The translations under genes and the position numbers were made by a program. Of a DNA stretch of 64,000 nt, positions 21,479 to 29,388 are shown in pieces (positions within the stretch are counted from its first letter, which is position 1; every line of letters begins with the position of its first letter). This stretch comes from an uncultured bacterium (GTDB lineage Bacteria; Bacillota; Clostridia; Lachnospirales; Lachnospiraceae): assembly GCA_905216215.1 (NCBI GenBank), contig CAJMSZ010000006.1, positions 1 through 64,000 on the forward strand, written 5' to 3'. The notes beneath the pieces are model-generated. The model was not told the DNA's origin. It saw nothing but the letters and a program-made list of their open reading frames with translations, and searched no databases.

Positions 21479-23343
21479 TTCAGATTTATAGCCCAGACAA
21501 TACAGACTATGAACATAATGGAGATATGACACTATTTCCATCATCTGCTATTGTTCATCCTGTTTTAAATGGAACATGGGAAGTTACGATGGAACATCCA
21601 CTGGATGACGAAGGAAGGTGGAAATATATCGTAGATAATGCGGTTGTAAAAATGCCGTCGTTTAACGGAGAACAGCTTTTTAGAATCACGCATAAAGAAA
21701 AAGATGATTCGGGAATCAGTGCAGATATGCAGCCTATCTTCTTGGACGCGGCAGACGATTGTTTCTTGCTGGATGTCAGACCGACGGACAAAACAGGTCA
21801 ACAAGCCCTCGATCTGATGACTGCCCCAAATCGGAAGTACTCAGCTGTTTCAAACATTTCCAAAGCGTCTACTGCTTATTACCAGAATAAAAATCTAATA
21901 GAAGCAATTTGCGGAAATGATGACAATTCATTTCTAAAGAGATGGGGCGGCGAGGTGGTATATGACAACTACAAAGTCATAGTAAACAAAGAAGCTGGAA
22001 GTGATAAAGGAGTAGAAATCCTTTATGGAAAAAACATTGCAGAAAATGGCATTTCTGAAGAAGTGGATATGCGAAGCGTAGTAACGCGAATTGTACCGAA
22101 GTCATACAACGGATACATGATAGAGGGAGATAAGCCGTGGGTAGACTCTCCTCTGATTGAAAAGTATCCCACAATTAAATACAAAGTACTTACCTTTGAG
22201 ACAGTCAAGAGGAAAGCGGATGCCAGTGAGGATGATGAGGACAATGGCACAATCATCTGCAACACGCAGGAAGAATTGGAAGAAGCTTTGACGCAAAAAT
22301 GTATGGAGCAGTACGAAGACGGACTGGACAAGCCGACAGTATCTATTGACGTTGATATGGTAGTGATAGAAGATACTGAAATTTATGCGGACGTGAAAGA
22401 CCTTGTAAAAGTATCGTTAGGAGATACCGTGCACTGCCGAAATAGTAAGCTTGACATTGTGTCAGTCGCACGAGTAATTGAATTAAAATGGGACTCTGTA
22501 AACGATAGAATCTCCGAAGTAACACTCGGAGATTACCGATTTGATTACATATCCAATCAGGCAAATCTTAACAATCGTATCGAAAGTGCAATTCGCTCAG
22601 ACGGAAGTGTGGTGGGGGCACAGGTGCAAGGGATTCTAGATGCAGCAAGAACACAATTTCATGCTTTGCGGGATGTGGCAAAAAAGCAGGATGTACGCGC
22701 CATGTTCTTCGAAGATTTAGATCCTGAATCTCCAACCTTTGGTGCAATGTGCCTGGGAACAATGGGATTTGAGATTGCATCAAAAAGAACTGCAAATGGT
22801 ACGGATTGGGACTGGACTACATTTGGAACCGGTCAAGGATTTTTTGCTGACTTTATAGTCGCGGGAACAATGCTGGCTGACAGAATAAAAGGTGGAACGC
22901 TTACACTTGGAGGCGAAGACAATGGAGCTGGAATAGCAAGCGTTCTGGATGGGGAAGGGAATGAGATTGTCCGGCTGGACAGAAAAGGAGTCTATGCCGC
23001 AGGAAGCTACGTTTGCGAACCGACAAGAGGTGGGCTGAACCGCAGAGCAGAAATTAATGCCGGAACAGTGATGTTTTCTGCCAAAGGAGGAAGCAAACCT
23101 ATTTTTTTGGAGTGGTCTTCAGGAGGTATTGTTGTAAGGTATGGTGGAACATTTGAAGATGTTACAGATTCAAAAACTTTGATGCGAGTTTTTGAAAACG
23201 CAGTATACTTCGATACGGATAAAGTAGGACCAGATGGAGATTCCGGGAAAACTGGGAAAGCTGAGTTTTCGGATGGTACATATTTGGAATTCAAGAAAGG
23301 ATTCCTAGTAGGCGGAAAATCCACAGAAGGAGGAAGCTTCTAA
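21475..23343 (+). CDS. Tail-associated protein (Tal/endopeptidase-like tail protein)
   Basis: The ATG at 21475 follows GGAGGTGCTT and overlaps the Dit stop; an upstream TTG in frame is ignored. The N-terminal ~370 residues follow the gp27-like Tal fold of phage minor structural proteins (GTWEVTMEHPLDDEGRW, FRITHKEKDDSGISADM, LGDTVHCRN). The C-terminal part (about 380-622) holds a helix (VQGILDAARTQFHALRDVAKK) and beta segments with FADFIVAGTMLADRIKGGTLTLGG, which fits a fibre-like or decoration region. It closes the tail tip and helps penetrate the wall. No clear catalytic peptidase motif is seen. Confidence 0.85.
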   Translation: MIQIYSPDNTDYEHNGDMTLFPSSAIVHPVLNGTWEVTMEHPLDDEGRWKYIVDNAVVKMPSFNGEQLFRITHKEKDDSGISADMQPIFLDAADDCFLLDVRPTDKTGQQALDLMTAPNRKYSAVSNISKASTAYYQNKNLIEAICGNDDNSFLKRWGGEVVYDNYKVIVNKEAGSDKGVEILYGKNIAENGISEEVDMRSVVTRIVPKSYNGYMIEGDKPWVDSPLIEKYPTIKYKVLTFETVKRKADASEDDEDNGTIICNTQEELEEALTQKCMEQYEDGLDKPTVSIDVDMVVIEDTEIYADVKDLVKVSLGDTVHCRNSKLDIVSVARVIELKWDSVNDRISEVTLGDYRFDYISNQANLNNRIESAIRSDGSVVGAQVQGILDAARTQFHALRDVAKKQDVRAMFFEDLDPESPTFGAMCLGTMGFEIASKRTANGTDWDWTTFGTGQGFFADFIVAGTMLADRIKGGTLTLGGEDNGAGIASVLDGEGNEIVRLDRKGVYAAGSYVCEPTRGGLNRRAEINAGTVMFSAKGGSKPIFLEWSSGGIVVRYGGTFEDVTDSKTLMRVFENAVYFDTDKVGPDGDSGKTGKAEFSDGTYLEFKKGFLVGGKSTEGGSF

Positions 23344-23831
23344 TGGCAAGCGCAATAGAGAAAGCAGTACAGTGGGCTGTAAGCATTGCGAATGACAATA
23401 GCCACGGATATGACCAGACACATAGGGATGGACCGGATTACGACTGTTCATCTCTTATTTGCTGGGCTTATTACATTGCAGGACTAAATACAAGACCGGG
23501 TTACACTCCGGCAACAGGTTCTATGTATAATGTGTTTCTTGCAGCAGGATTTGAAGATGTAACAGCGCAGATTGATTTGGCAAGTGGAAATGGACTTATG
23601 CGAGGGGACGTTCTACTGATGCCAGGAAGTCATACAGAAATGTCAATTGGAAATGGAAAGCTTGTGGCCGCTTCACAGAATGAGAATGGCGGAATTACCG
23701 GTGGTCGGACCGGAGATCAGACTGGAAAAGAAATATGGATACATGGATATTACAATTATCCGTGGAAATACGTGCTTAGATATCCGGATAGTGTATCTGG
23801 TGTAACGCTTGTAAGATGGATACCAGGATAG
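23343..23831 (+). CDS. Tail-linked peptidoglycan hydrolase (Amidase_5/NlpC-P60 type)
   Basis: This 162-aa protein has the phage cysteine peptidase fold: residues about 33-38 contain D-Y-D-C-S-S, with Cys as nucleophile, and about 98-101 contain S-H-T-E-M, with His as base. The conserved end is WIHGYYNYPWKYVLRYP. There is no signal peptide and no cell-wall binding domain. The gene lies inside the tail module between Tal and the baseplate gene, so it probably acts as a virion-associated enzyme that opens the wall during DNA injection. The lysis amidase is a separate gene at 29389. Confidence 0.82.
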   Translation: MASAIEKAVQWAVSIANDNSHGYDQTHRDGPDYDCSSLICWAYYIAGLNTRPGYTPATGSMYNVFLAAGFEDVTAQIDLASGNGLMRGDVLLMPGSHTEMSIGNGKLVAASQNENGGITGGRTGDQTGKEIWIHGYYNYPWKYVLRYPDSVSGVTLVRWIPG

Positions 23832-23843
23832 AAAGGAAGGAAA

Positions 23844-24878
23844 ATGGATTCAATAAAAAGAGATGTGTATGTGCTTAAAGATACATTAAAAATTCCGATT
23901 GAAGTAACCAAAGGAACGAATGCAGTTAGATTCGAATTTGCAGTAAGGGACTACGATATTCCAGTAACAGCTATGGCGGTAGCATATGCATATAATCGCA
24001 AAATGACAAAACCGAATTCTTTGTTGTGTGATGTATCGAAAAATACGATTACATTTACACCGGAAAGGAATTTTTTCACAGTTGGAACAAACGAACTACA
24101 AATACGTGTTATCAGCGACAACAAAAAAATCATTTCGTTCAAAGAAAGAGTGAAGTGTTCAGATTCTATGGATTTTCCGGACGATGAAGAAGAAGGACAG
24201 GATACTTTGGTCGAACAGATTCTTACTTTCGTTGGAAAAGAGACTGGAGAAAGAAAAAGAGCAGATGAGGAAGAACAGAAAGCAAGAACAGAAGCGGATG
24301 AGACCGAAAAAGAAGAAAGACAAGAAGAAATAAAAACAGAAAGAGAAAGAATAGATGCTCTGGTAGAGTCAAATAAATCTACGAACAAAGAAATAGAATC
24401 TGCTAAAGCTGAAATTAAGAGTGCAAAAATACAGACGCAGAAAAATGGAGACGAAATTGCCTTGCTTCAAGGAAGTTTGGAAAGAATTCTGGAAAGCAAT
24501 AAAGTTTTATGGAGCGGAGGTACAACTCTAAACACCGACCATGTATGCACGTTATCTGAGCCGGTATCTAGTCAACAAAAAGGAATTGTATTAGTGTTCT
24601 GTGACTATGAGCCAAAAGGCAATGGTACCGAGGTGTCTACTGCCGGAAACCAAGGGTATTGGGCATGCTTTATACCAAAGCAAGCGGTTATTGATTTCGA
24701 TGGTAGATTTTTTACCTGCAGCACACAATATTGGAGTGGCGCAAACGCAGTAGCATGTAATGTTTTAAAAGGATTTTATTTATCTAACACAAAAATAACT
24801 GGACATTCTTGTAGTGTTACAAATGGCGATGGAGTGTACGGTATAGGCTCTGTTTTACGAAAGGTTTACGGTGTTTAG
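23844..24878 (+). CDS. Baseplate upper protein (BppU-like) with coiled coil and fibre tip
   Basis: This 344-aa protein has three parts. Residues 1-115 match the BppU N-terminal beta domain (VYVLKDTLKIPIEVTKGTNAV in outline, TVGTNELQIRVISDNKK). Residues about 125-215 are an extreme E/K/R/A coiled coil (ERKRADEEEQKARTEADETE). The C-terminal part (about 220-344) is beta-rich with Trp, Cys and Gly (YWACFIPKQAVIDF, TITGHSCSV-like region), probably a receptor-binding or tip domain. It forms a trimeric appendage on the baseplate. Confidence 0.75.
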   Translation: MDSIKRDVYVLKDTLKIPIEVTKGTNAVRFEFAVRDYDIPVTAMAVAYAYNRKMTKPNSLLCDVSKNTITFTPERNFFTVGTNELQIRVISDNKKIISFKERVKCSDSMDFPDDEEEGQDTLVEQILTFVGKETGERKRADEEEQKARTEADETEKEERQEEIKTERERIDALVESNKSTNKEIESAKAEIKSAKIQTQKNGDEIALLQGSLERILESNKVLWSGGTTLNTDHVCTLSEPVSSQQKGIVLVFCDYEPKGNGTEVSTAGNQGYWACFIPKQAVIDFDGRFFTCSTQYWSGANAVACNVLKGFYLSNTKITGHSCSVTNGDGVYGIGSVLRKVYGV

Positions 24879-24890
24879 GAGGTATATAAT

Positions 24891-25184
24891 ATGGCGCTTA
24901 AAAAGAAAATTACAAAACCAAATGGATTAACTCTGGAATATCACAGAATTGCATCACTTAAGGTTGATACAAACCAGCAGAATTGCATTCTTGTAGAGTC
25001 GTATGTGAATGAGGATAGCAGGGAATACGAAAAATCCTATGCTCGTGGAGAAATCGAAAATCCTACGTTTCCATATACAGATGCAGAATACATTTCATTT
25101 GATTATGACGAAAACATGAATATCAAAAGTGCATACGAATGGCTGAAACAACAGCCTACCCTTGCAGGAGCGGAGGATGTTTAG
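24891..25184 (+). CDS. Hypothetical tail-module protein, 97 aa
   Basis: A strong TTAGGAGGTATATAAT site precedes the ATG. The protein is a small alpha/beta domain: LTLEYHRIASLKVDTNQQ, CILVESYVNEDSREYE, and a C-terminal helix (KSAYEWLKQQP). It is commonly found between baseplate and fibre genes in related Firmicute phages, but I know no function. It may be a fibre chaperone or small baseplate part. Confidence 0.6.
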   Translation: MALKKKITKPNGLTLEYHRIASLKVDTNQQNCILVESYVNEDSREYEKSYARGEIENPTFPYTDAEYISFDYDENMNIKSAYEWLKQQPTLAGAEDV

Positions 25185-25193
25185 GAGGGTATC

Positions 25194-25663
25194 ATGGAAA
25201 ACAAAATTATTATGGTAAACTTGGATACTGATATGCCGGAAGGGTTTGCAGTCCAGTACGATTACGGTCAGACCCTCCGCATCCAGGGCGGCACTCTCCC
25301 GAAAGCGGTAGAAGTGCTTTTTCGCTGGATGAAACTGGCGGTGAATCAATCACCCGAATTGGGACAACCAAGGATGGTGTGACTGAAGCACCAGTACCGG
25401 ATAGTATGCTGGAAAACAACGATTGTGAGCAGAATTACAGTTTTTACGCCTATGTCTATGTTCGAGATGACACAAGCGGCAACACGAAGCATAAAATTAC
25501 AATCCATGTAAAGGCACGCTCCAAGCCGGAAATCCCCGGAGACATCGTAGGTGGTAGAGATTACATTACCGGTGTTAGTATGAAAAAACCGATTGGAAGG
25601 AAGATATGGACAATCTCAGAGGGTAAGGAAAAAGTAGAATATAAATTGAAAGGAGAAGTGTGA
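25194..25663 (+). pseudogene. Tail-module gene split by a one-base frameshift
   Basis: Two frames together make one protein. The first (from ATG 25194) reads MVNLDTDMPEGFAVQYD... to about residue 43, then passes into junk and stops at 25382. In the -1 frame, immediately after the TTTTT run (25318-25322), the sequence continues as SLDETGGESITRIGTTKDG and then VTEAPVPDSMLENND, through SFYAYVYVRDDTSGN to the stop at 25663. The merged protein would be about 156 aa. Causes can be a lost T in the homopolymer, an assembly error, or -1 slippage on the T-run. The product looks like a small baseplate/fibre protein with an Ig-like or RhgB-like beta pattern. Confidence 0.75.
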
Positions 25664-26511
25664 TGGAAATAATAACGGGATACGTTGGAAAACCACATGT
25701 GACATCTGAACAGGATAGGGATATAAACATTGGTATATTTGGCGCAGAGTCTTATGTTTTGCAAACGGGTAGGCAACTAAAGGCAGAGGTCTCATCAAAC
25801 AATGAGATTAAAATTAGGGATGGTGTCTTGATGCATCAAGGATGTGCGGCATCAATTAAAAAAAATACATATGATTCAATTACTATTGCAAATGGTAGCC
25901 AGGGTATGAAACGAATTGATCTGATTGTTGCCAGATATCACAAAAAGAAAGAAGAAGGGACAGAGAGTCTCACCTTAGAAGTTATCCAGGGAGTACCGGC
26001 AGAATCAAATCCAACTGCACCTAAACATATAACAGGAGATATACAATCGGGGGACATCGTAGCGGATATGCCATTATATCAAATTATCCTAACTGGACTT
26101 AATATTACAGAAGTTAAGGCTCTGTTTGATGTGCAGAAATCGCTGAGTGGATTGAGTGATTATGTGGTCGAACAAGGTACTAGTGGAATTTGGACATACC
26201 GAAAATGGAAAAGTGGGATATCGGAATGCTGGGCTACTAAAGAAATTACAATTACATCATGGGAAGTTTGGGGGAACTTATATGAAGGTTATCCGAAAAT
26301 TGACCCAATTAGCTTCCCACCATCTCTTTTTGCAACCAATGATGTTTCATGGCAAGTAACTGCCAATTCATATATGGGTGTAGTTTCCATTGAAAGCGCT
26401 TCTCTTATTACAAAAGACAACACTCCTTTAATGTGGGTGCTTAGACCGAATAAAAGTACAGAGACCAGTAAAGTAAGAGTTTCTATGGAAGCGAAAGGCA
26501 AGTGGAAGTAA
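25663..26511 (+). CDS. Tail fibre / receptor-binding-like protein, 282 aa
   Basis: The ATG at 25663 overlaps the preceding stop (TGATG) behind AAAGGAGAAG. The N-terminal ~150 residues are a conserved attachment region (GYVGKPHVTSEQDRDINIG, KIRDGVLMHQGCAASIKK, MKRIDLIVARYHKK), as in fibre/baseplate proteins of Lachnospiraceae phages. Helix ITEVKALFDVQKSLSGLSDYV bridges to a C-terminal beta tip (about 190-282) with GIWTYRKWKSGISECWATKE, typical of phage tip domains. It probably recognises the host surface. Confidence 0.7.
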   Translation: MEIITGYVGKPHVTSEQDRDINIGIFGAESYVLQTGRQLKAEVSSNNEIKIRDGVLMHQGCAASIKKNTYDSITIANGSQGMKRIDLIVARYHKKKEEGTESLTLEVIQGVPAESNPTAPKHITGDIQSGDIVADMPLYQIILTGLNITEVKALFDVQKSLSGLSDYVVEQGTSGIWTYRKWKSGISECWATKEITITSWEVWGNLYEGYPKIDPISFPPSLFATNDVSWQVTANSYMGVVSIESASLITKDNTPLMWVLRPNKSTETSKVRVSMEAKGKWK

Positions 26512-26553
26512 ATGGAGATGCAAAACCATGCACTAAGAGAGGAGCAATAATAA

Positions 26554-26925
26554 ATGAAAATTATATTTAATGATGGTCAGGAACTTCAGATTCAGCAGGC
26601 GGAAATCCAAAACGATGGAGCTCTTTTGATCAAGACTATTTCCGCCGATGAAATGCAATTGAAAAAAATTTTTTCCGATACAACATCAACAAAAAAAATG
26701 ATTGTAAGTGAGCGAGGAGCAGATGGCTGCATCTATGAGAGGTATACAAAATTTGATGCCATAGTTAAATACACGGCCGGTATTATTGGCATTGTTATGT
26801 ATCAGGAAGGAGAAGATCCGGACAGTCAGATGGCAGCGCTGAAAAAGGAAAATGCAGATATGAAAGAGAAGATTGAACAACTGCAGGGATGCATCCTTGA
26901 AATGTCTGAGCTGGTATATCAGTAA
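26554..26925 (+). CDS. Hypothetical tail protein with C-terminal coiled coil, 123 aa
   Basis: The N-terminus (KIIFNDGQELQIQQAEIQNDGALLIK) is a beta domain, and the last 40 residues form a coiled coil (MAALKKENADMKEKIEQLQG). The start has a GAGAGGAGCAATAATAA site. Such proteins lie directly after fibre genes in many Firmicute phages. The function is unknown. It forms a pair with the CD1375-like gene downstream. Confidence 0.6.
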   Translation: MKIIFNDGQELQIQQAEIQNDGALLIKTISADEMQLKKIFSDTTSTKKMIVSERGADGCIYERYTKFDAIVKYTAGIIGIVMYQEGEDPDSQMAALKKENADMKEKIEQLQGCILEMSELVYQ

Positions 26926-26986
26926 AGTAATGAGTACCTTATTAATCAATTTAATCATATTATTACAGAATTCAGGAGGAAAAGAA

Positions 26987-27130
26987 ATGATGGCAATGTT
27001 ATGGGCACAGCAGATTATGTTAGGAAAGAAAACTTATAATCAGGTACCGAGACTTTTAAAAGTAAAGGTAAAAGAAATTCTGGAAGATTCCGGAATGGGA
27101 GAACTCGCGGTAGAAAATACAGGAAAATAG
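26987..27130 (+). CDS. CD1375-like small phage protein, 47 aa
   Basis: The true start is ATG 26987, which has a TTCAGGAGGAAAAGAA site; the open frame further upstream lies over the previous gene. The 47-residue product (MLWAQQIMLGKKTYNQVP, KVKVKEILEDSG) matches the short XkdX/CD1375-type pattern: a helix ending L-G-K-x-T-Y-x-x-V-P, then a helix V-K-x-I-L. These are found beside tail fibre genes. Their function is unknown. Confidence 0.75.
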   Translation: MMAMLWAQQIMLGKKTYNQVPRLLKVKVKEILEDSGMGELAVENTGK

Positions 27131-27142
27131 AGGTAATTGCAA

Positions 27143-28027
27143 ATGGCAGTAAAAACAGCTCAGTATATATTTAATGGTCAGACATACAATCTGACCTATA
27201 ATTCGACCTCCGGGAAATGGGAAGCTACGGTGACAGCTCCAAGTAAGTCAAGTTACAATCAGCCGGATCATGTTCTTGGTGGAACAGTAAAGGCTACGGA
27301 TGCGGCCGGCAATACCACCACGGTAGATCAGAGTCATATTACTCTCGGCGCATCACTTAAACTCCGAGTAAAAGAAAAGACAGCACCGACTATTACGATC
27401 ACGTCACCGTCGGCAGGAGCGTATATCACAAATACAACTCCGACAATCGAATTCCAGGTAAAAGATACGGATTCAGGGGTTAATGCAGGCACAATCGCAG
27501 TCACAGTTGACGGAACAACTGTATCGAACGTAACAAAAACTGCTATTGATGGTGGATATAAGTGCACATGCACATCACCGACATTAAAAGATGGATCACA
27601 TACGATTTCGGTTAAAGCATCTGACAACGATGGAAATGCAGCTACAGCTAAGACAGCAACATTTACGGTTGATACTGTTCCTCCGACACTGCAGATTACA
27701 GCTCCGTCAAACGATCTTGTAACCAATAAGAAGACAGTGACGGTAACTGGTAAAACAGATGATGTAACATCTAAGCCGGTTACAGTAACGGTAAATGGAG
27801 CAACAGTAACAGTCGGAACAGACGGAACATTTACGAAAGATGTGACTCTTGTTGAGGGTGCAAATACCATCACGATCGTGGCTAAAGACAAAGCCGGAAA
27901 GACTACTACAGTCACACGCCAGGTAACCGTTGATACGTCAGCTCCAGTGATTAAGTCAATCACTCTTACACCAAACCCGGTAGACTGCGGAAAGACATTC
28001 ATCATCGCAGTTGAGATTACCGACTAG
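27143..28027 (+). CDS. Multi-domain Ig-like phage surface protein, 294 aa
   Basis: The protein consists almost only of beta-sandwich repeats. Domain boundaries show as proline-rich starts (EKTAPTITITSPSAGAYI, DTVPPTLQITAPSNDLV, DTSAPVIKSITLTP) and the conserved ends DNDGNAATAKTATFTVD and DKAGKTTTVTRQVTVD. This is the Big/glucodextranase-B-like Ig pattern. Threonine is very common. The likely start is ATG 27143 behind GAGGTAATTGC. Ig-like domains on phage tails or capsids bind carbohydrates or mucin weakly. Here the gene sits after the fibres, which suggests a tail appendage. It has no signal peptide. Confidence 0.75.
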   Translation: MAVKTAQYIFNGQTYNLTYNSTSGKWEATVTAPSKSSYNQPDHVLGGTVKATDAAGNTTTVDQSHITLGASLKLRVKEKTAPTITITSPSAGAYITNTTPTIEFQVKDTDSGVNAGTIAVTVDGTTVSNVTKTAIDGGYKCTCTSPTLKDGSHTISVKASDNDGNAATAKTATFTVDTVPPTLQITAPSNDLVTNKKTVTVTGKTDDVTSKPVTVTVNGATVTVGTDGTFTKDVTLVEGANTITIVAKDKAGKTTTVTRQVTVDTSAPVIKSITLTPNPVDCGKTFIIAVEITD

Positions 28028-28038
28028 GCGGTGCGCCT

Positions 28039-28422
28039 ATGGTAGTAAAGGTAAGAGGTAAGATAGATGGAAAAGAAGTAATATTCGAAAGAGCAGAAGG
28101 GGACCGGTGGAATGTCACGGTCCCTTATGATTTGGACGGAATGTATGTGGTGGAGCTGACGGCAGAAAACGATGCCGGCAATATTGCATACTGCACGAAG
28201 ATGCTGTTGATCGTTGATCCAGCTACTCTGTGCGTAAGACTTGTTCCGTTTGATTATATGGTGGAAGTTGTTCCGGAAGACTATAAAGTGATGGTTATTC
28301 CGGAAGATTATGCTGTAGAGGCAGCTCTGGAGCAGTATCAAGTTATCGTAGAGCCAGATCCGCTCTTTGTAGAGATAATTTATCCGATACATGGAAGGGG
28401 GTGTTGTTGTGAACAAAATTAG
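28039..28422 (+). CDS. Ig-like appendage protein with DY/P repeats, 127 aa
   Basis: Residues 1-65 resemble a single Ig-like/PKD-type domain (GDRWNVTVPYDLDGMYVVEL, TAENDAGNIAYCTKMLLIVD), a fold related to the preceding protein. The rest contains an irregular repeat of the form x-V-x-P-x-D-Y-x-V (VPFDYMVEVVPEDYKVMVIPED) and ends in H-G-R-G-C-C-C-E, an odd Cys triplet. It belongs to the tail appendage group and overlaps the next gene. No function is known. Confidence 0.6.
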   Translation: MVVKVRGKIDGKEVIFERAEGDRWNVTVPYDLDGMYVVELTAENDAGNIAYCTKMLLIVDPATLCVRLVPFDYMVEVVPEDYKVMVIPEDYAVEAALEQYQVIVEPDPLFVEIIYPIHGRGCCCEQN

Positions 28423-28675
28423 ATTTATCCTGGGCGAAGACAAGCATGTTAAACTACTGGTGCGTAGTCCTAATGATGAGCCATTTACGATTCTGACAGC
28501 ATCTTATACGCTGGCACGTTACACAGACATCATTGTGCAAGGAGATTGTGATATCAATGATCATTATCTCGATTGCAAGATTGCTCCGGAAGAAAAAGGG
28601 ACGCACATACTGGAAGTGACTTATACGGTTGCAGATTCGATCAGGAAAGCAAGGATAGAAGTTGAGGTGATCTGA
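28409..28675 (+). CDS. Small beta-domain phage protein, 88 aa
   Basis: A GTG at 28409 is preceded by AAGGGGGTGTTGTT; an ATG at 28391 is an alternative in the same frame. The protein is one beta domain (IRFILGEDKHVKLLVRSPND, HYLDCKIAPEEKGTHILEVTYTV in outline) and ends RIEVEVI, looking like another small Ig-like or strand-swapped domain. Its stop overlaps the next start. It probably belongs to the same tail-appendage assembly. Confidence 0.6.
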   Translation: MNKIRFILGEDKHVKLLVRSPNDEPFTILTASYTLARYTDIIVQGDCDINDHYLDCKIAPEEKGTHILEVTYTVADSIRKARIEVEVI

Positions 28676-28857
28676 TGCTGGAAATCACAAATGTACAGTT
28701 AAGCAAAAATAATGTATTAACGGGTGAAAAGTTTAAGATCTTTGTGACTATCGAGGAAAAACTGGACTATCCATTTGACTATCCATTCGACTTCCGACCA
28801 TCACATTTGAGACAAGGTTCACTGGACTATCCATTTGACTATCCGTTTGAACTATAA
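28675..28857 (+). CDS. Small protein with LDYPFDYPF repeats, 60 aa
   Basis: The first 32 residues form a short beta segment (ITNVQLSKNNVLTGEKFKIFVTI). The remainder consists of two copies of L-D-Y-P-F-D-Y-P-F, separated by DFRPSHLRQGS. The DNA copies share 24 identical bases, 60 bases apart. Aromatic, acidic and proline repeats like these suggest an extended, sticky tail. I do not know a family with a proven function. Start and stop overlap or abut neighbouring phage genes. Confidence 0.55.
   Translation: MLEITNVQLSKNNVLTGEKFKIFVTIEEKLDYPFDYPFDFRPSHLRQGSLDYPFDYPFEL
28761..28844 (+). repeat. 24-bp direct repeat pair inside the PFDY gene
   Basis: Identical 24-base units, each starting ACTGGACTATCC, lie at 28761-28784 and 28821-28844 and code for the LDYPFDYP repeats. 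Within each unit, 'GACTATCCATTT' is itself partly repeated, so slippage could easily change copy number. Confidence 0.8.
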
Positions 28858-28897
28858 TTTAAAACGGTTATCTAAAACCAAAGAAAGGAAGATTATT

Positions 28898-29350
28898 ATG
28901 ATGGAAAAAATCTTAATGTTACTAGCGAAAAACTCGTTTATCAGAATTCTGCTGATTGCTGTCACGTTGGACACGCTACTTGGTGTTCTCCGGGCAATCA
29001 AGGAGCATAAATTCAATAGCTGCGTTGGCATTGACGGAGCAATCCGTAAAGCGGCCATGCTGTTTTCAGTGTGCTTATTGATGGCAACAGATGTAATTAT
29101 GCATATTAATATGTTAGGGATGGTTCCGCATAAATACATACAGATAATCGGTATTCAGAAACTTGGAATTTGTGAGTTTTTCTGTCTGCTATTTATATTA
29201 TATGAAGCAGTTAGTATCCTGAAGAATATGACATTATGCGGATTACCAGTACCGGTACGTATTAAAAAGTGGGTGCAGAAGTTTTTAGAGGATATGACAG
29301 AAGAACTTCCAGAAGAGGCAGTGGAAAAATCAGATTCAGAGGGCGAGTAA
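28898..29350 (+). CDS. Phage holin
   Basis: The start at 28898 has AAAGGAAG upstream; the longer open frame begins inside the previous gene. The 150-aa protein has several hydrophobic segments: IRILLIAVTLDTLLGVL, AAMLFSVCLLMATDVIM, LGICEFFCLLFILYEAV. It contains the pattern D-T-L-L-G-V...A-I-K-E-H-K-F-N-S of the phage_holin_4 / toxin-secretion holin family, and a charged C-terminal tail. Holins form membrane lesions at the end of infection and let the amidase reach the wall. It is directly followed by that amidase. Confidence 0.9.
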   Translation: MMEKILMLLAKNSFIRILLIAVTLDTLLGVLRAIKEHKFNSCVGIDGAIRKAAMLFSVCLLMATDVIMHINMLGMVPHKYIQIIGIQKLGICEFFCLLFILYEAVSILKNMTLCGLPVPVRIKKWVQKFLEDMTEELPEEAVEKSDSEGE

Positions 29351-29363
29351 TCGTCCTCTTTTT
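29338..29363 (+). terminator. Terminator-like hairpin at the end of the holin gene
   Basis: A 9-bp stem with one G-U pair (AGAGGGCGA 29338-29346 with TCGTCCTCT 29351-29359) and a GTAA loop is followed by TTTTT. It includes the holin stop codon. It would lower read-through into the amidase gene or act as an mRNA end. Confidence 0.7.
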
Positions 29364-29388
29364 GCGCGGGCGCAAGAAAGGAGAAAAT

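Noticed and set aside
27334..28005. Long open frame on the minus strand (223 codons) within the Ig-like gene
   Set aside because: It mirrors the Thr/Val repeats of the plus-strand gene. Repetitive codons explain the lack of stops, and there is no start signal.
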